This document shows, in pieces, positions 23,207-30,613 of a DNA stretch of 41,560 bases. Below the pieces are notes generated by a model. The model saw nothing but the letters and a program-made list of their open reading frames with translations. It did not search any database and had not been told where the DNA came from. The number at the start of each line of letters is the position of its first letter. Position 1 is the stretch's first letter. Source of the stretch: a virus. Made by a program: the position numbers and the translations under genes. The stretch covers positions 1 through 41,560 of the IMG/VR virus record IMGVR_UViG_3300000353_000002; one strand, 5' to 3'.

Positions 23207-23228
23207 TTCTCCAGACATGTCTGGAGAA
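23207..23228 (+). terminator. Perfect 22-base palindrome after the membrane-protein gene
   Basis: The palindrome (TTCTCCAGACA and its complement) starts right after the TAA at 23204-23206. No T tract follows, so it is a hairpin that may only pause transcription or mark a processing site. Confidence 0.5.
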
Positions 23229-23235
23229 TTCATAC

Positions 23236-23314
23236 ACGTCCGCATTCATCGGTGAGATAAGCAGTCTCCAAAACTGTGCCGAAAGGTCTGCTGGTTCGAT
23301 TCCAGCCGGGCGTG
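23236..23314 (+). tRNA. tRNA-Trp(CCA) with long variable arm
   Basis: Acceptor ACGTCCG/CGGGCGT, anticodon loop CTCCAAA closed by GCAGT/ACTGT, T-arm GCTGG TTCGATT CCAGC. The variable region GCCGAAAGGTCT is 12 bases and can form CC-GAAA-GG, unlike normal Trp tRNAs. Confidence 0.9.
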
Positions 23315-23319
23315 CTTTT

Positions 23320-23352
23320 TTTGTAACAATCCTTGTTTTTCTACGTATAATT
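23320..23352 (+). promoter_or_regulatory. Promoter-like sequence of the TTGTAACA type
   Basis: TTTGTAACAATCCTTGTTTTT then CTACGTATAAT. It closely matches the sequence upstream of leader C (TTTGTAACA, CTTGTTTTTCT, CGTATTTAT) and lacks a perfect TAnnTTTG. Confidence 0.5.
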
Positions 23353-23382
23353 ATTTAATTTAGCAATCAATAATTTAATATT

Positions 23383-24123
23383 ATGTATATAATTTCAAAA
23401 AATAAAGATTATTATGATGGTGTTGTCGGTACAGTAGGTATTGATAAAACTATTGTATATGAACGTGCTGAAAAAGAAATTGAAGAAAAAACTGAATTTC
23501 CAGAACCATTTAAATATAAAAGAACATATGGAATTTATAGTGAAAATGATAGTTCTTTTGTTAGATTAGGTGATTTTGGAACAAAAAAAGATAGTAAATA
23601 TTTTAATAATTCTTTTTTTGTTATTGGATTTTGCGGTAAACTTTATTTGGGTTGGAGAATGTTTTATAACGTAAAAAAATTTAATCCAGAACTCGGAATA
23701 CATGAAGATATTCCTAAATTTAAAATAATTTATGGATTTGATAATGTGAGTGATGATTTAAATAATAGTCGTTGGGGTAAAAATCTATATGATACCGTTC
23801 AATATGTTTTGACATACGACCCTATTGAAATTTTTAGAACAGTAAATGCTCCTGTATTCATATATGATAGTGGTATTGACTTAAATTATAACACATATCT
23901 TAGTAATAAGAAAAGTGTTTTTATTATAAATCCTGTACTTAAAGACTATGAATTTTACAAAGTAGTAGATGCATTCACTGCATTTCAAGAAATTCAAATG
24001 TTTATTGCAGGGGTTTTAGGTATTGGTGAAAAAGAAATTATTGAAGTAGAAGATAAATATAAAATTCCTCAACATGGCTTTGATAAATGGAGTTTTAGAA
24101 AAGAACCAACTAAAAAGAAATAA
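23383..24123 (+). CDS. Conserved phage protein of unknown function (246 aa)
   Basis: Begins MYIISKNKDYYDGVVGTVGID and ends with a GFDKWSFRKEP motif. The centre has VIGFCGKLYLGW. I recognise this layout from proteins of other large phages and giant viruses, always without function. It has no membrane segment or known catalytic motif. The next gene starts one base after the stop, so it is the first of a four-gene group ending before the tmRNA. Confidence 0.8.
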   Translation: MYIISKNKDYYDGVVGTVGIDKTIVYERAEKEIEEKTEFPEPFKYKRTYGIYSENDSSFVRLGDFGTKKDSKYFNNSFFVIGFCGKLYLGWRMFYNVKKFNPELGIHEDIPKFKIIYGFDNVSDDLNNSRWGKNLYDTVQYVLTYDPIEIFRTVNAPVFIYDSGIDLNYNTYLSNKKSVFIINPVLKDYEFYKVVDAFTAFQEIQMFIAGVLGIGEKEIIEVEDKYKIPQHGFDKWSFRKEPTKKK

Positions 24124-24124
24124 A

Positions 24125-24541
24125 ATGGCTTACATGAATGATGAAAAAACGAGAAGGATGCGTGATTTAATTGAAAGAGAAAGAGCATTGAAACGAAAAA
24201 TTGAAACTGATAAATCACACCAGTTATTAAAAAATTTAGATGATGATTATGATTATAAAGATAGAAATGATAATATCCCTCAATCACCTTCTTCAAGAGA
24301 AAATGACCTTCATCTTAAAATAAGTGTTTTAACAAGTGAAAATCAAAAATTAAAGACACAATATTCTGATTTAATTAAAAAAACTAACTTATTAATTGAT
24401 GCTTATCGAAAATTAGAAACTGAAAATACTAAACTTAAAACAAAAAAAGAAAAACGTGAATCTTGGGATAATTTCCTTCGTGGTTTATGGGAAGGCGTTA
24501 ACAATTTAACGAAAAAAATAATTGTATGGTTTAATACATAA
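24125..24541 (+). CDS. Coiled-coil protein (138 aa)
   Basis: The start is set at 24125 (MAYMNDEKTRRMRDLIERER) because the frame upstream overlaps the previous gene. The sequence is almost entirely charged helix. A heptad-like stretch from about residue 58 to 105 (LKISVLTSENQKLKTQYSDL) suggests dimerisation. It ends in a short amphipathic helix, NLTKKIIVWFNT. No family is recognised. Confidence 0.72.
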   Translation: MAYMNDEKTRRMRDLIERERALKRKIETDKSHQLLKNLDDDYDYKDRNDNIPQSPSSRENDLHLKISVLTSENQKLKTQYSDLIKKTNLLIDAYRKLETENTKLKTKKEKRESWDNFLRGLWEGVNNLTKKIIVWFNT

Positions 24542-24543
24542 AA

Positions 24544-24723
24544 ATGAAAAAAATAAAATCAAAATACGCAAATAAAATAGTTAATTCGAAACCTTATTTA
24601 CTGTTAATAGTGAATAATGATGAAAATAAACCAAAGAAGTTGACGAGAGAAGAATTCGAAGCAGGAGAAGCAGGTTTAGTGTATTATGATAATGAAACAG
24701 GTAAATTAATATTTGATGAATGA
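24544..24723 (+). CDS. Unknown 59-residue protein
   Basis: Starts 2 bases after the coiled-coil gene: MKKIKSKYANKIVNSKPYLL, ending VYYDNETGKLIFDE. Small basic N-terminus, acidic C-terminus. It overlaps the next gene by 8 bases. Tight spacing supports real translation. Confidence 0.62.
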   Translation: MKKIKSKYANKIVNSKPYLLLIVNNDENKPKKLTREEFEAGEAGLVYYDNETGKLIFDE

Positions 24724-24979
24724 AGAAATTAAAAGTATAGATATAATACCTGCAATCTTTTTAAATTATAGAGAAGATGGTAATGTATTATTGAAGTGTT
24801 TACAAGGCACTGAAACAGTTAATAGAGCATTTGAACCTAATTTAATTCAAGGAATTGAAAATCCAAACTATTTATTTATTGGTTTAAAAACTGGTCAAAA
24901 TATGATGGAAATAACTGTTAAAGATGCTAGTGAATATGAAGAAATGTTTAATGATAAATGGAGTTTATTATTAAGTTAA
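24716..24979 (+). CDS. Unknown 87-residue protein
   Basis: The ATG at 24716 is preferred over TTG 24713. The sequence contains IPAIFLNYREDGNVLLKCL and YLFIGLKTGQNMMEI, consistent with a small beta-barrel. It is the last gene before the tmRNA, which starts two bases after its stop. The function is unknown. Confidence 0.65.
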   Translation: MNEEIKSIDIIPAIFLNYREDGNVLLKCLQGTETVNRAFEPNLIQGIENPNYLFIGLKTGQNMMEITVKDASEYEEMFNDKWSLLLS

Positions 24980-24981
24980 TC

Positions 24982-25345
24982 GGGGGTGAAAGGTATTGAC
25001 AGGATGTAGAATGGTAATGTAAGCAAGTAGTGGTTTGTATAAGTTCACTTAAAACAAATGTTCAAACAATAAACGCAGAAGACATTATGTCTATTCCAAC
25101 TTCTCTAACAAGAGGAAAAAACGTATTTGCGAAGAATGTTGAACTTGCATTTGTAGCGTAGGAATAATAAAAGAAATCAACAAACCTTCTGTAAATTTTG
25201 AGATTTTAGTGATTACTCAAAAGGCGTAGAAGTTAAACTCAGGCAAAATCATTATATTTTTGGAAAGTAAGAAAACTTTATCCTAAACTTGTAGAAATCT
25301 TATTAATCACATGGCTGGACGGCAATTCGAATTTGCCCACCTCCA
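24982..25345 (+). ncRNA. ssrA: tmRNA
   Basis: Both tRNA-like ends are present: GGGGGTG at the 5' end pairs with CACCTCC at the 3' end, with T-arm GGCAA TTCGAAT TTGCC just before it and the GGACGGCAATTCGAAT block. The internal part has the usual AAACAATAAACGCA resume region. The resume codon is GCA at 25075, and the tag frame runs to TAG at 25159-25161, encoding 28 residues that start AEDIMS and end ELAFVA. Bacterial tags usually end in ALAA. Phage tmRNAs are known in large phages. It rescues stalled ribosomes in trans-translation. Confidence 0.95.
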
Positions 25346-25366
25346 CAACATTTTTCTTATCTCCAC

Positions 25367-25375
25367 AGTATTTAT
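25367..25375 (+). promoter_or_regulatory. Late-promoter-like motif before HNH gene
   Basis: AGTATTTATC, 26 bases before the start codon. Confidence 0.5.
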
Positions 25376-25392
25376 CATTAAATACTTGAGAT

Positions 25393-25962
25393 ATGGAAAA
25401 AAAATATAAAAGGAAAAGTAAAAAAATTATTTGTGATTGTTGCGGAAATACATTTGAAAAAGCAATATCAGAAATAAAAAGAACTGAAAAAAATAATGGT
25501 AAACATTATTGTAGCTTAACATGTTCAGGAACAAAAAATATTAATAATTTAGGTGAATATAAAGGGAATGTTGAAAATTTTAGAAAAAAAACTAAAGGCA
25601 AAAGAGACAAATATACTGGTTTTAGAGATTTTATTAGAAGGGCAAGACAAAGAAATAAATTGGGTAATTTAACTTTAGATGATTTATTGGTGCAATGGGA
25701 TTTACAAAAAGGTTATTGTCCATATACTGGAATTAAATTAAAATTACCTAAATATAATAGGAAATATGAAAAATTATTTGAATTAGCATCGTTAGATAGA
25801 ATTGATTCAAATAAATTATATGAAAAAGGTAATGTTATGTTTGTAAGTACACCAATAAATTATATGAAAAATTCAATGACTAAAAATGAAACAATTGAGT
25901 ATTGTAAAATAATAACATCATTTTGGAATGATAATACAAATAAAGGGACGAATAAAACTTAA
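25393..25962 (+). CDS. HNH-type homing endonuclease
   Basis: 189 residues. An N-terminal zinc finger (CDCCGNTF...CSLTC) and the core CPYTGIKL (about 113-120), ASLDRIDSNKLYEKGNVMFVS (in outline) and NYMKNSMTKNE match the 'C-P-x-T-G / S-L-D-R-I-D / G-N-v-x-f-v' HNH subfamily found in phages. It lies immediately after the tmRNA with a late-type motif, as the other nucleases lie next to tRNAs. Confidence 0.9.
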   Translation: MEKKYKRKSKKIICDCCGNTFEKAISEIKRTEKNNGKHYCSLTCSGTKNINNLGEYKGNVENFRKKTKGKRDKYTGFRDFIRRARQRNKLGNLTLDDLLVQWDLQKGYCPYTGIKLKLPKYNRKYEKLFELASLDRIDSNKLYEKGNVMFVSTPINYMKNSMTKNETIEYCKIITSFWNDNTNKGTNKT

Positions 25963-26041
25963 AGAAAGTTTGCAAACATACATAACTGGACTTCATGGGA
26001 AAGGTTATGAAAAAATCATCTTAGACCGTTTCGGAGCGTGA
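25928..26041 (+). CDS. Small ORF (37 aa) overlapping the HNH 3' end
   Basis: An ATG in another frame opens MIIQIKGRIKLKESLQTYIT, and the ORF ends EKIILDRFGA. The composition after the HNH stop looks protein-like, not random, so it may be a remnant of a gene end displaced by the HNH insertion, or a real small gene. Confidence 0.4.
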   Translation: MIIQIKGRIKLKESLQTYITGLHGKGYEKIILDRFGA

Positions 26042-26047
26042 CCGATA

Positions 26048-26521
26048 ATGATTACTTTAAGAAAGTCCCTTTTTAATTTTGAATATATGAAAACAAGAAA
26101 TATTGAAGAAATCAAACAAGACATTGATAAATGGTTTAAATCTGAAGCAGGTCAAAAATATTTTTATGATTTAACTGAAAAACATAAAATATTAGAACAA
26201 AGATTTTTACGTTTTGAAAAATGGTTAATTGACCATGATTTTGATAAATTAATGTATCGTTTAATTAATGAACATAATGATGATTATATTGAAAAATGTT
26301 ATCATAATGGTTATCAGCCATATCCAAACAATAAATTAAGTTTTGTTATTAGTTATGTGACAAGAAATAATGCACATCCTATTAATGTGAAAAAACTTAA
26401 ATCTGATTTTCCTAATGATATATGGGAATTTAAAGGTTATTATTTTCAATTAATTTATGGTCAGGGCACATTAATTCGTATTTACAATAAAGATGATATG
26501 AGATTATTATTACAGTTATGA
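26048..26521 (+). CDS. Unknown 157-residue protein
   Basis: Helical, charged N-terminal half (NIEEIKQDIDKWFKSEAGQK) and a beta-rich C-terminal half with WEFKGYYFQLIYGQGTLIRIY. ATG 26048 or ATG 26087 (MKTRNIEEIK) may be the true start, and the second is the better protein start. It overlaps the next gene by 4 bases. No family is recognised. Confidence 0.7.
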   Translation: MITLRKSLFNFEYMKTRNIEEIKQDIDKWFKSEAGQKYFYDLTEKHKILEQRFLRFEKWLIDHDFDKLMYRLINEHNDDYIEKCYHNGYQPYPNNKLSFVISYVTRNNAHPINVKKLKSDFPNDIWEFKGYYFQLIYGQGTLIRIYNKDDMRLLLQL

Positions 26522-26838
26522 AAAAAATTAAAGAACATAATAAGTTAGTTAGAGATAATATTCCTGATATATTAAAAAATAAAGGTATTGAAGTTAATTC
26601 ACATATTGCCGATAATAATGAATATGAAAATGAATTATATTTAAAATTACAGGAAGAATTAGAGGAATTCATACTTAAACCCAGCAGTGAAGAACTTGCT
26701 GATATGTTAGAGGTAATTGATGCAATAAGAATCTTTCATAATATTAGTCTTGATGAATTAAAAAAACAAAAAATTAATAAAAAGAAAGAACGTGGTGGAT
26801 TTAAAAAGAAAATTATTTTAGATACCACAGAAGAATAA
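26518..26838 (+). CDS. MazG/HisE-like nucleotide pyrophosphohydrolase
   Basis: 106 residues. EHNKLVRDNIPDILKNKGIE (6-25), LQEELEEFI (about 63-71) and EELADMLEVIDAI (about 78-90) give the E-x-x-E...E-x-x-D metal-binding pattern of all-alpha NTP pyrophosphatases. The end KERGGFKKKIIL is typical of the phosphoribosyl-ATP pyrophosphohydrolase-like subgroup common in bacteria and phages. It may sanitise nucleotides or lower alarmone or NTP pools. Coupled to the previous gene by a 4-base overlap. tRNA-Leu follows 3 bases after the stop. Confidence 0.87.
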   Translation: MKKIKEHNKLVRDNIPDILKNKGIEVNSHIADNNEYENELYLKLQEELEEFILKPSSEELADMLEVIDAIRIFHNISLDELKKQKINKKKERGGFKKKIILDTTEE

Positions 26839-26841
26839 TAT

Positions 26842-26927
26842 GGCGCAGTGACGTAATCGGCAGCCGTGCTGGACTTAAAATCCAGTGAGTAGAAATACTC
26901 GTGCGGGTTCAAATCCCGCCTGCGCTA
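26842..26927 (+). tRNA. tRNA-Leu(UAA)
   Basis: Class II body with variable arm GAGTAGAAATACTC, anticodon loop CTTAAAA closed by CTGGA/TCCAG, acceptor GGCGCAG/CTGCGCT, T-arm GCGGG TTCAAAT CCCGC. Confidence 0.95.
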
Positions 26928-26941
26928 CAATAAAATTAATA

Positions 26942-27295
26942 ATGACAAAAGAAATTAACATAAAATTAGACACTAAAAAAGTTGGTGAATATACTATCGA
27001 GGATATGAAAAAAATGTTCTGTAAAAGAATATCTAAAGCAGTTTTTGAAAATAAAACAGATAATTGTAGAATATATGAGGGGTTAATTGCTAAAGAAATG
27101 TCTAAAATATGTAAACGATGGAAATTTTGGAATAAAGATATTCGTAATGCATATAAAAATTATAATGGACTTATATTAGCACCTTACACCATCGTATGTG
27201 AAGATGTTGAAGTTTTTTGTGACAATATGATTATTACTAAAGAATTAAAAAGTAGATATAAAATAAGACATATTGATAATGAAAAAAACGATTAA
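26942..27295 (+). CDS. Unknown 117-residue protein
   Basis: The start is set at 26942 (MTKEINIKLDTKKVGEYTIE), because the longer frame runs through the tRNA. A basic alpha/beta protein with Cys at several places (MFCKRI, DNCRIYE, KICKRW). No family is recognised. Its end overlaps the next small gene by 17 bases. Confidence 0.68.
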   Translation: MTKEINIKLDTKKVGEYTIEDMKKMFCKRISKAVFENKTDNCRIYEGLIAKEMSKICKRWKFWNKDIRNAYKNYNGLILAPYTIVCEDVEVFCDNMIITKELKSRYKIRHIDNEKND

Positions 27296-27395
27296 AGCAG
27301 TTAGACCAAAAGATGATGATTGTGGGTGTGGTAGACGTGTAAAAAGAACAAAAAAAAGAAAACTGGTATATAAGAAAAAAGTTAAGAAACGTTAA
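27279..27395 (+). CDS. Very basic 38-residue protein
   Basis: MKKTIKAVRPKDDDCGCGRR, then a Lys/Arg-rich tail ending KKKVKKR. It has a Cys-x-Cys pair and would bind nucleic acid if made. It overlaps the previous gene by 17 bases, and its stop is followed at once by tRNA-Leu(CAA). Confidence 0.5.
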   Translation: MKKTIKAVRPKDDDCGCGRRVKRTKKRKLVYKKKVKKR

Positions 27396-27469
27396 CCCCA
27401 GATGATGGAACTGGTATACGTGTTCGTTTCAAAAGCGAAATTTTGTGGGTTCGAATCCCACTCTGGGGA
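27396..27469 (+). tRNA. tRNA-Leu(CAA), short variable loop
   Basis: Acceptor CCCCAGA/TCTGGGG, anticodon loop TTCAAAA closed by TTCGT/GCGAA, T-arm GTGGG TTCGAAT CCCAC, Leu-like D-arm GATGGAACTGGTATACGTG. The variable loop is only 5 bases (ATTTT). Confidence 0.83.
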
Positions 27470-27486
27470 CTATTTATTAATAAATT

Positions 27487-27633
27487 ATGAAAAGAAAATT
27501 ATTACAAAAAATGGCTGATTTTATTGTTAATAAAATAAAAAATGCTGAAACAATGAAAGCAGTAATAATTTGGTTTAATATCGGAATGGAAATTAATTCC
27601 AGATTAGTTAATAATGATAATTACTTAAATTAA
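27487..27633 (+). CDS. Small 48-residue ORF
   Basis: MKRKLLQKMADFIVNKIKNA, then a hydrophobic AVIIWFNIGMEI segment. Helical, possibly membrane-associated. It is followed by an 8-codon ORF (27641-27667) and a hairpin (AACGCA/TGCGTT, 27666-27687). Confidence 0.45.
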   Translation: MKRKLLQKMADFIVNKIKNAETMKAVIIWFNIGMEINSRLVNNDNYLN

Positions 27634-27694
27634 AACTACTATGAAAGAAAAATTTAAAGTTCTATAACGCAACTCTAATGGTGCGTTTGAGAAC

Positions 27695-27997
27695 ATGAAA
27701 GTAAAAAAAATCTTAGACACTACCACAAATCGTGGTGAATTTAATCGTGCTTATAAAAGATATTTAGAGCATAGAAAAAATGGTATTCATTGTTCATATT
27801 GTAAATATCATCGAAATGAAAACCAAGACCATAAATGGTATGGTGGTTTTGTTGATGATGAAGACGAAAATATAAGGTATCCTAGTTGGAAACTTGTTAG
27901 TAAAAACAGAAAACAATGGATGAAAAAAGACATTAGAATTAGTGAGGTAAAATCAACTCGCATTTCTAAAAGAAAATATATCGACATTACTTGGTAG
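27695..27997 (+). CDS. Unknown 100-residue protein with CxxC
   Basis: MKVKKILDTTTNRGEFNRAY; then HCSYCKYHRNENQDHKWYGG (about 32-51), a possible Cys2His2 metal site; then PSWKLVSKNRKQWMKKDIR, a basic nucleic-acid-binding-like tail. The family is not known to me. The stop lies in the loop of a 9-bp hairpin. Confidence 0.68.
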   Translation: MKVKKILDTTTNRGEFNRAYKRYLEHRKNGIHCSYCKYHRNENQDHKWYGGFVDDEDENIRYPSWKLVSKNRKQWMKKDIRISEVKSTRISKRKYIDITW

Positions 27998-28006
27998 TGT
28001 CGATAT
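27978..28006 (+). terminator. Hairpin overlapping the gene end
   Basis: ATATCGACA pairs with TGTCGATAT (9 bp) around a loop containing the TAG stop. The T tract after it is weak, and tRNA-Met follows 7 bases later. Confidence 0.5.
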
Positions 28007-28012
28007 TTATAT

Positions 28013-28085
28013 AGCGAGGTAGCTTAGTGGCTAAAGCATCGGAGTCATAACCCGAAGACCGAGGGTTCAAATCCCTCTCTCGCTA
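28013..28085 (+). tRNA. tRNA-Met(CAU)
   Basis: Acceptor AGCGAGG/TCTCGCT, anticodon loop GTCATAA (CAU), T-arm GAGGG TTCAAAT CCCTC. A1-U72 is paired, so it is not an initiator. Ile2 (lysidine) cannot be excluded from sequence alone. Confidence 0.87.
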
Positions 28086-28100
28086 CTAATTTCCAACATG

Positions 28101-28559
28101 TTAAACTTGATTATCAGAATCGAAGAAAGTAACTACACAATTTTTGGTGTTGAAATCAAAGTCTAAAGATTCAATATATAAACCATCTCTTAATTTTAAT
28201 ACAGCATCATTAATTTGAAATTCCCAAGGTATTTCGGCAATATTTTTATCATTTTCTTGACTAACTTCATCGCTTTGTTTGTCTCGTAATACTACTTTAT
28301 ATGTTCCTTCAACACTATCTGCTTGAACTAAAAAATTTTCAACACCCATATCATTTAACCAGAACCCAATACGCCAATTAACAAATATTTCGTTTTCAAC
28401 AATATCTACATCAAAATCATTTGAAAAATTTTCGTAATTATAAAAACCTATTTTAGTTGGTTCTACTTGTTGACGAAACTTAAAATTATCGTGTTCCATC
28501 ACATATCCTTCTTTTAGGATTTCTTTTAATTCTTCTTTTATAATATCATTAATTTTCAT
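28101..28559 (-). CDS. Unknown 152-residue protein
   Basis: Begins MKINDIIKEELKEILKEG, the same kind of short helix found at the start of other late proteins here (compare MKIN-NMNIKNIINEIIAE in the ART-like protein). The rest is beta-rich and acidic. A late motif lies 17-25 bases upstream. It may be a virion-associated protein. No family is recognised. Confidence 0.7.
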   Translation of the reverse strand: MKINDIIKEELKEILKEGYVMEHDNFKFRQQVEPTKIGFYNYENFSNDFDVDIVENEIFVNWRIGFWLNDMGVENFLVQADSVEGTYKVVLRDKQSDEVSQENDKNIAEIPWEFQINDAVLKLRDGLYIESLDFDFNTKNCVVTFFDSDNQV

Positions 28560-28575
28560 TTGATAACAATTTCAT

Positions 28576-28584
28576 ATAAATACT
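28576..28584 (-). promoter_or_regulatory. Late-promoter-like motif
   Basis: AGTATTTAT on the minus strand, 25 bases before the 152-residue gene. The divergent plus-strand gene has TATCTTTG at 28608-28615. Confidence 0.55.
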
Positions 28585-28639
28585 GATGAAAATCTAAATT
28601 ATTTTTATATCTTTGTTTATATTATATTATTGTAACAAT

Positions 28640-29005
28640 ATGACAAAAATTGCGTATAAATTATTTAGACAATTAAAATCTGGTGAAATAACATCACTAT
28701 TCATTAATAGACAGCAAAAGTTAAATATTGGTGAATGGATGGAAAGTGAAAATCATCCAACTACTGGTTTTGCTATTAGAGAGGGTTGGCATTGCACTGC
28801 TGAACCACATGCACCGCATTTAAAAATGAAATTAAGTAATGGTGAGGTTAGGGTTTGGAAAAAAGTATTAATCGAAGACTATTCTGAATTTAAAAGACCT
28901 GAAAATCAAGGTGGTTTATGGTATCTTGCAAAAAAAATGTTAATATTAGATGATAATGTGATAAAATTAATTGAAAATCATAAATTAAATGAAATTATTA
29001 AATAA
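28640..29005 (+). CDS. Conserved phage protein of unknown function (121 aa)
   Basis: The start is set at 28640 (MTKIAYKLFRQLKSGEITSL), because the upstream part of the frame contains the promoter. REGWHCTAEPHAPHLKM (about 47-63), RVWKKVLIEDY and RPENQGGLWYLAKKM form a pattern I recognise from many phage proteins with no function assigned. TATCTTTG 25-32 bases upstream is a probable promoter. It overlaps the RNA ligase by 17 bases, so the two are coupled. Confidence 0.75.
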   Translation: MTKIAYKLFRQLKSGEITSLFINRQQKLNIGEWMESENHPTTGFAIREGWHCTAEPHAPHLKMKLSNGEVRVWKKVLIEDYSEFKRPENQGGLWYLAKKMLILDDNVIKLIENHKLNEIIK

Positions 29006-30080
29006 AGTCGACTGGAATACTTTAAATCATTATATTGATAATAATTTAATTGTTGCAAATAAACATCCAGAATATAACATATGGATTCTTAATTATAGTC
29101 CTAAAGCACAATCAAAAAGATTTTGGGATGAATATACTATGGCTTGTCGTGGTATGGTTGTTGATGCCGATGGAAATATTTTAGCACGTCCATTTCAGAA
29201 ATTTTTAAATTTTGAAGAACACGACCCATCTGATATTGATTTATCGCAAGATTTTGATATTTTTGAAAAAATGGATGGTTCATTGATTATATTATTTTAT
29301 TATGATTTATATAAAATATGGATTGTTGCATCGAGAGGTTCATTTATTTCTGAACAATCAATTGTTGCAAAAAAAATGCTTGAGTCTAAAAACAATGTTT
29401 ATTTTAAATTAAATAAAAAGTGTACGTATTTGTTTGAAATAATTTATCCTGAAAATAGAATTGTTGTTGATTATGGTGATTTAAGAGATTTAATTTTATT
29501 AACTAGAATTGAAACCAGTACTGGTTTTGAATTATTTTATAAAGATTTAGTTGGTAAATATTCTGATTTTTTTACTGTTGTAAAAAAACATAAAGTTAAT
29601 AATATTAATAAATTAAATGAACTCAAAGAACTTGAAGAAGAAAATCGTGAAGGATTTGTAATTAGATTCTTTAGTGGGTTTAGAGTTAAAGTTAAATTTA
29701 CTGAATATGTAAGATTACATGGTATTTTAACAAATGTTTCAAACCTAACTGTTTGGGAACACTTGTTAAATAATTATGATTTTGATGAATTATTCGATAG
29801 AGTACCTGATGAATTTTATGATTGGTTAAGACGAACAATAACTAAATTACAAAATAAATATAATGAAATCGAAAGACTGTCATTATTAGAGTTTGTAAGG
29901 ATTTATCATGTTAATAATATTGTTAGTCGTGCTGAATTTGCTGAACAAGCAAAAGAATCAGATTATCGTGCAATACTATTTAAATTATATGATAAAAGAC
30001 CTTATGATGAAATTATTTGGAAAATGATTAGACCAGTCTATAGTAAACCGTTTGCTGACGGATATAATCCAATTATTTAA
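28989..30080 (+). CDS. T4 Rnl1-type RNA ligase
   Basis: 363 residues, near the 374 of T4 RNA ligase 1. The nucleotidyl-accepting lysine is in FEKMDGSLI (Lys94, motif I). ACRGMVVDADGNILARPFQKF (51-71, in outline) precedes it. YLFEIIYPENRIVVDY is motif IIIa, EGFVIRF motif IV (about 221) and VKVKFTEYVR motif V (about 232). Rnl1 seals broken tRNA anticodon loops in T4 after PrrC attack. Here it lies between two tRNA arrays. No polynucleotide kinase/phosphatase partner is visible in the window. A strong terminator follows. Confidence 0.94.
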   Translation: MKLLNKVDWNTLNHYIDNNLIVANKHPEYNIWILNYSPKAQSKRFWDEYTMACRGMVVDADGNILARPFQKFLNFEEHDPSDIDLSQDFDIFEKMDGSLIILFYYDLYKIWIVASRGSFISEQSIVAKKMLESKNNVYFKLNKKCTYLFEIIYPENRIVVDYGDLRDLILLTRIETSTGFELFYKDLVGKYSDFFTVVKKHKVNNINKLNELKELEEENREGFVIRFFSGFRVKVKFTEYVRLHGILTNVSNLTVWEHLLNNYDFDELFDRVPDEFYDWLRRTITKLQNKYNEIERLSLLEFVRIYHVNNIVSRAEFAEQAKESDYRAILFKLYDKRPYDEIIWKMIRPVYSKPFADGYNPII

Positions 30081-30096
30081 TTGTATGATATGATTT

Positions 30097-30126
30097 AAAT
30101 GACTACAAACAGTAGTCATTTTTTTT
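30097..30126 (+). terminator. Intrinsic terminator after RNA ligase
   Basis: AAATGACTAC pairs with GTAGTCATTT (10 bp, 5-base loop), followed by a run of T. Confidence 0.88.
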
Positions 30127-30132
30127 ATATAA

Positions 30133-30141
30133 AGTATTTAT
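30133..30141 (+). promoter_or_regulatory. Late-promoter-like motif
   Basis: AGTATTTATATAAAA, 22 bases before the 148-residue gene. Confidence 0.55.
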
Positions 30142-30154
30142 ATAAAAAATAATT

Positions 30155-30601
30155 ATGGCAGCAGGAACGTTTACTACAGGAACACTATCAGTACGTAATA
30201 TACAATCAGGTTATTATAGTTCAAGTAGTGGTGGTATAAGGGAAGCTGGTGGTGATACATTAACATTATCAGCACCATATAAAATTGGTGATTTTAAAGG
30301 ATTACCTTATTGTCGTATTGTTTCAAATGATATTTCAATGAAATGGGGAGGTAGTGAGAGTGGTAGTTTTTATGGTACAACAGCTACATTAACAATAAAT
30401 CCTGACCAAACCTTTACAATTTATTCTAAACCATCTTGGATTGGTGCATTGTGTAATCAAACAAATAATACTACATGTTTATATCCAACAAGTACTTATT
30501 CCAGCACTAGAACAGGGAATGTATATATTTGCACTACTTCTGGTAGTTATACCGTTGAAACTATTTTTGTTTGTCAATGTGATGACTTTGTAGTAACTTA
30601 A
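30155..30601 (+). CDS. Small virion-type protein (148 aa)
   Basis: MAAGTFTTGTLSVRNIQSGY opens a Gly/Ser/Thr/Tyr-rich beta protein with no signal peptide and five Cys in the C-terminal half (including CQCDD). Composition and late motif suggest a structural or decoration-type component. The exact role is unknown. The fusion enzyme gene follows 12 bases later. Confidence 0.68.
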   Translation: MAAGTFTTGTLSVRNIQSGYYSSSSGGIREAGGDTLTLSAPYKIGDFKGLPYCRIVSNDISMKWGGSESGSFYGTTATLTINPDQTFTIYSKPSWIGALCNQTNNTTCLYPTSTYSSTRTGNVYICTTSGSYTVETIFVCQCDDFVVT

Positions 30602-30613
30602 AAATATTAATAC

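Noticed and set aside
27641-27687. Eight-codon ORF followed by a hairpin, as a fifth attenuator unit
   Set aside because: No host-type promoter, no T tract after the hairpin, no third complementary segment and no amino-acid match to a following tRNA.
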